Positions 29,670 through 29,770 of a DNA stretch of 29,770 bases are shown in pieces. The stretch covers positions 1 to 29,770 of the IMG/VR virus record IMGVR_UViG_3300027829_000004; one strand, 5' to 3'. Every line of letters starts with the position of its first letter. Position 1 is the first letter of the stretch. Below the pieces are notes generated by a model. It was not told where the DNA came from and searched no databases. It was given only the letters and a program-made list of their open reading frames with translations. This stretch comes from a virus. The translations under genes were made by a program, and so were the position numbers.

Positions 29670-29770
29670 AACTATTTTTTAATCCGTACAAACTGATCGT
29701 TCCTTGACTGAAAGTATTACCTCCGGTTAACGGAACAAATTGGATGTTATTATAAGTGGCTGCAGTAAAA
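29670..29770 (-). CDS. Tail fibre-type protein, C-terminal end (cut by right edge)
   Basis: On the minus strand one frame runs from the right edge to TAA at 29670-29672. It encodes FTAATYNNIQFVPLTGGNTF then SQGTISLYGLKNS, a C-terminal end I associate with phage tail fibre or tail-associated proteins (G-ISLYGLKN). It is upstream of the histone-like gene. It may be the end of the gene cut at 1-177 if the molecule is circular, but the frames do not join directly. Confidence 0.6.

Noticed and set aside
1-29770. tRNA genes, rRNA, CRISPR arrays and insertion sequences
   Set aside because: Looked for cloverleaf arms with GGTTCGA-type loops, regularly spaced repeats and transposase motifs; none was convincing.

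Overview
The window is a tailed bacteriophage genome or near-complete phage contig, probably of podovirus type. A late structural block on the minus strand (about 188-18463) reads in packaging order: small terminase, large terminase, portal, two small unknown proteins, scaffold, major capsid protein, decoration protein, head-tail connector and tail genes, three candidate ejection proteins and a long tail fibre. The portal and terminase look P22-like, while the capsid protein resembles the N4-gp56 family. This mosaic is common in short-tailed phages known mainly from metagenomes. The host cannot be fixed from the sequence. Base composition is moderate to AT-rich. No integrase, DNA polymerase, RNA polymerase, tRNA gene or recognisable endolysin was found.

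Layout. 1-177: start of a minus-strand tail gene cut by the left edge. 188-2374: tail fibre. 2375-2658: gap with stacked hairpins ending in an intrinsic terminator. 2659-3226: plus-strand cassette of three small membrane proteins. 3198-11118: ejection, tail and connector genes. 11171-13763: decoration, capsid and scaffold genes behind a good promoter at 13844-13872. 13875-18463: packaging genes. 18464-18562: divergent control region with a perfect inverted repeat. 18563-20770: plus-strand operon of four membrane-anchored proteins; its first two are diverged relatives of the 2659-3150 pair in swapped order. 20791-22828: run of overlapping small minus-strand genes including a RusA-type resolvase and a winged-helix protein. 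22829-23299: non-coding, AT-rich, with repeated TGTCACAGGT-like sites, the best candidate for the replication origin. 23300-25537: P4-type primase-helicase. 25538-25875: non-coding, with a candidate small RNA and two terminators. 25876-26133: Cro-like regulator. 26287-28854: divergent plus-strand early operon with a RecT/Bet-like annealing protein, a secreted cysteine-rich protein and a YqaJ/lambda-type exonuclease. 28842-29652: an unknown gene and a small basic protein. 29670-29770: 3' end of another minus-strand tail gene.

How it works together. The early plus operon, under the Cro-like protein, would supply exonuclease/annealing recombination. The primase-helicase would start replication at the iteron region using the host polymerase, and RusA would resolve branched DNA before packaging. 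The late minus-strand operon builds the particle. Lysis is unexplained: the two related plus-strand membrane cassettes and a 20-residue hydrophobic peptide are the only visible candidates, and that role is inference.
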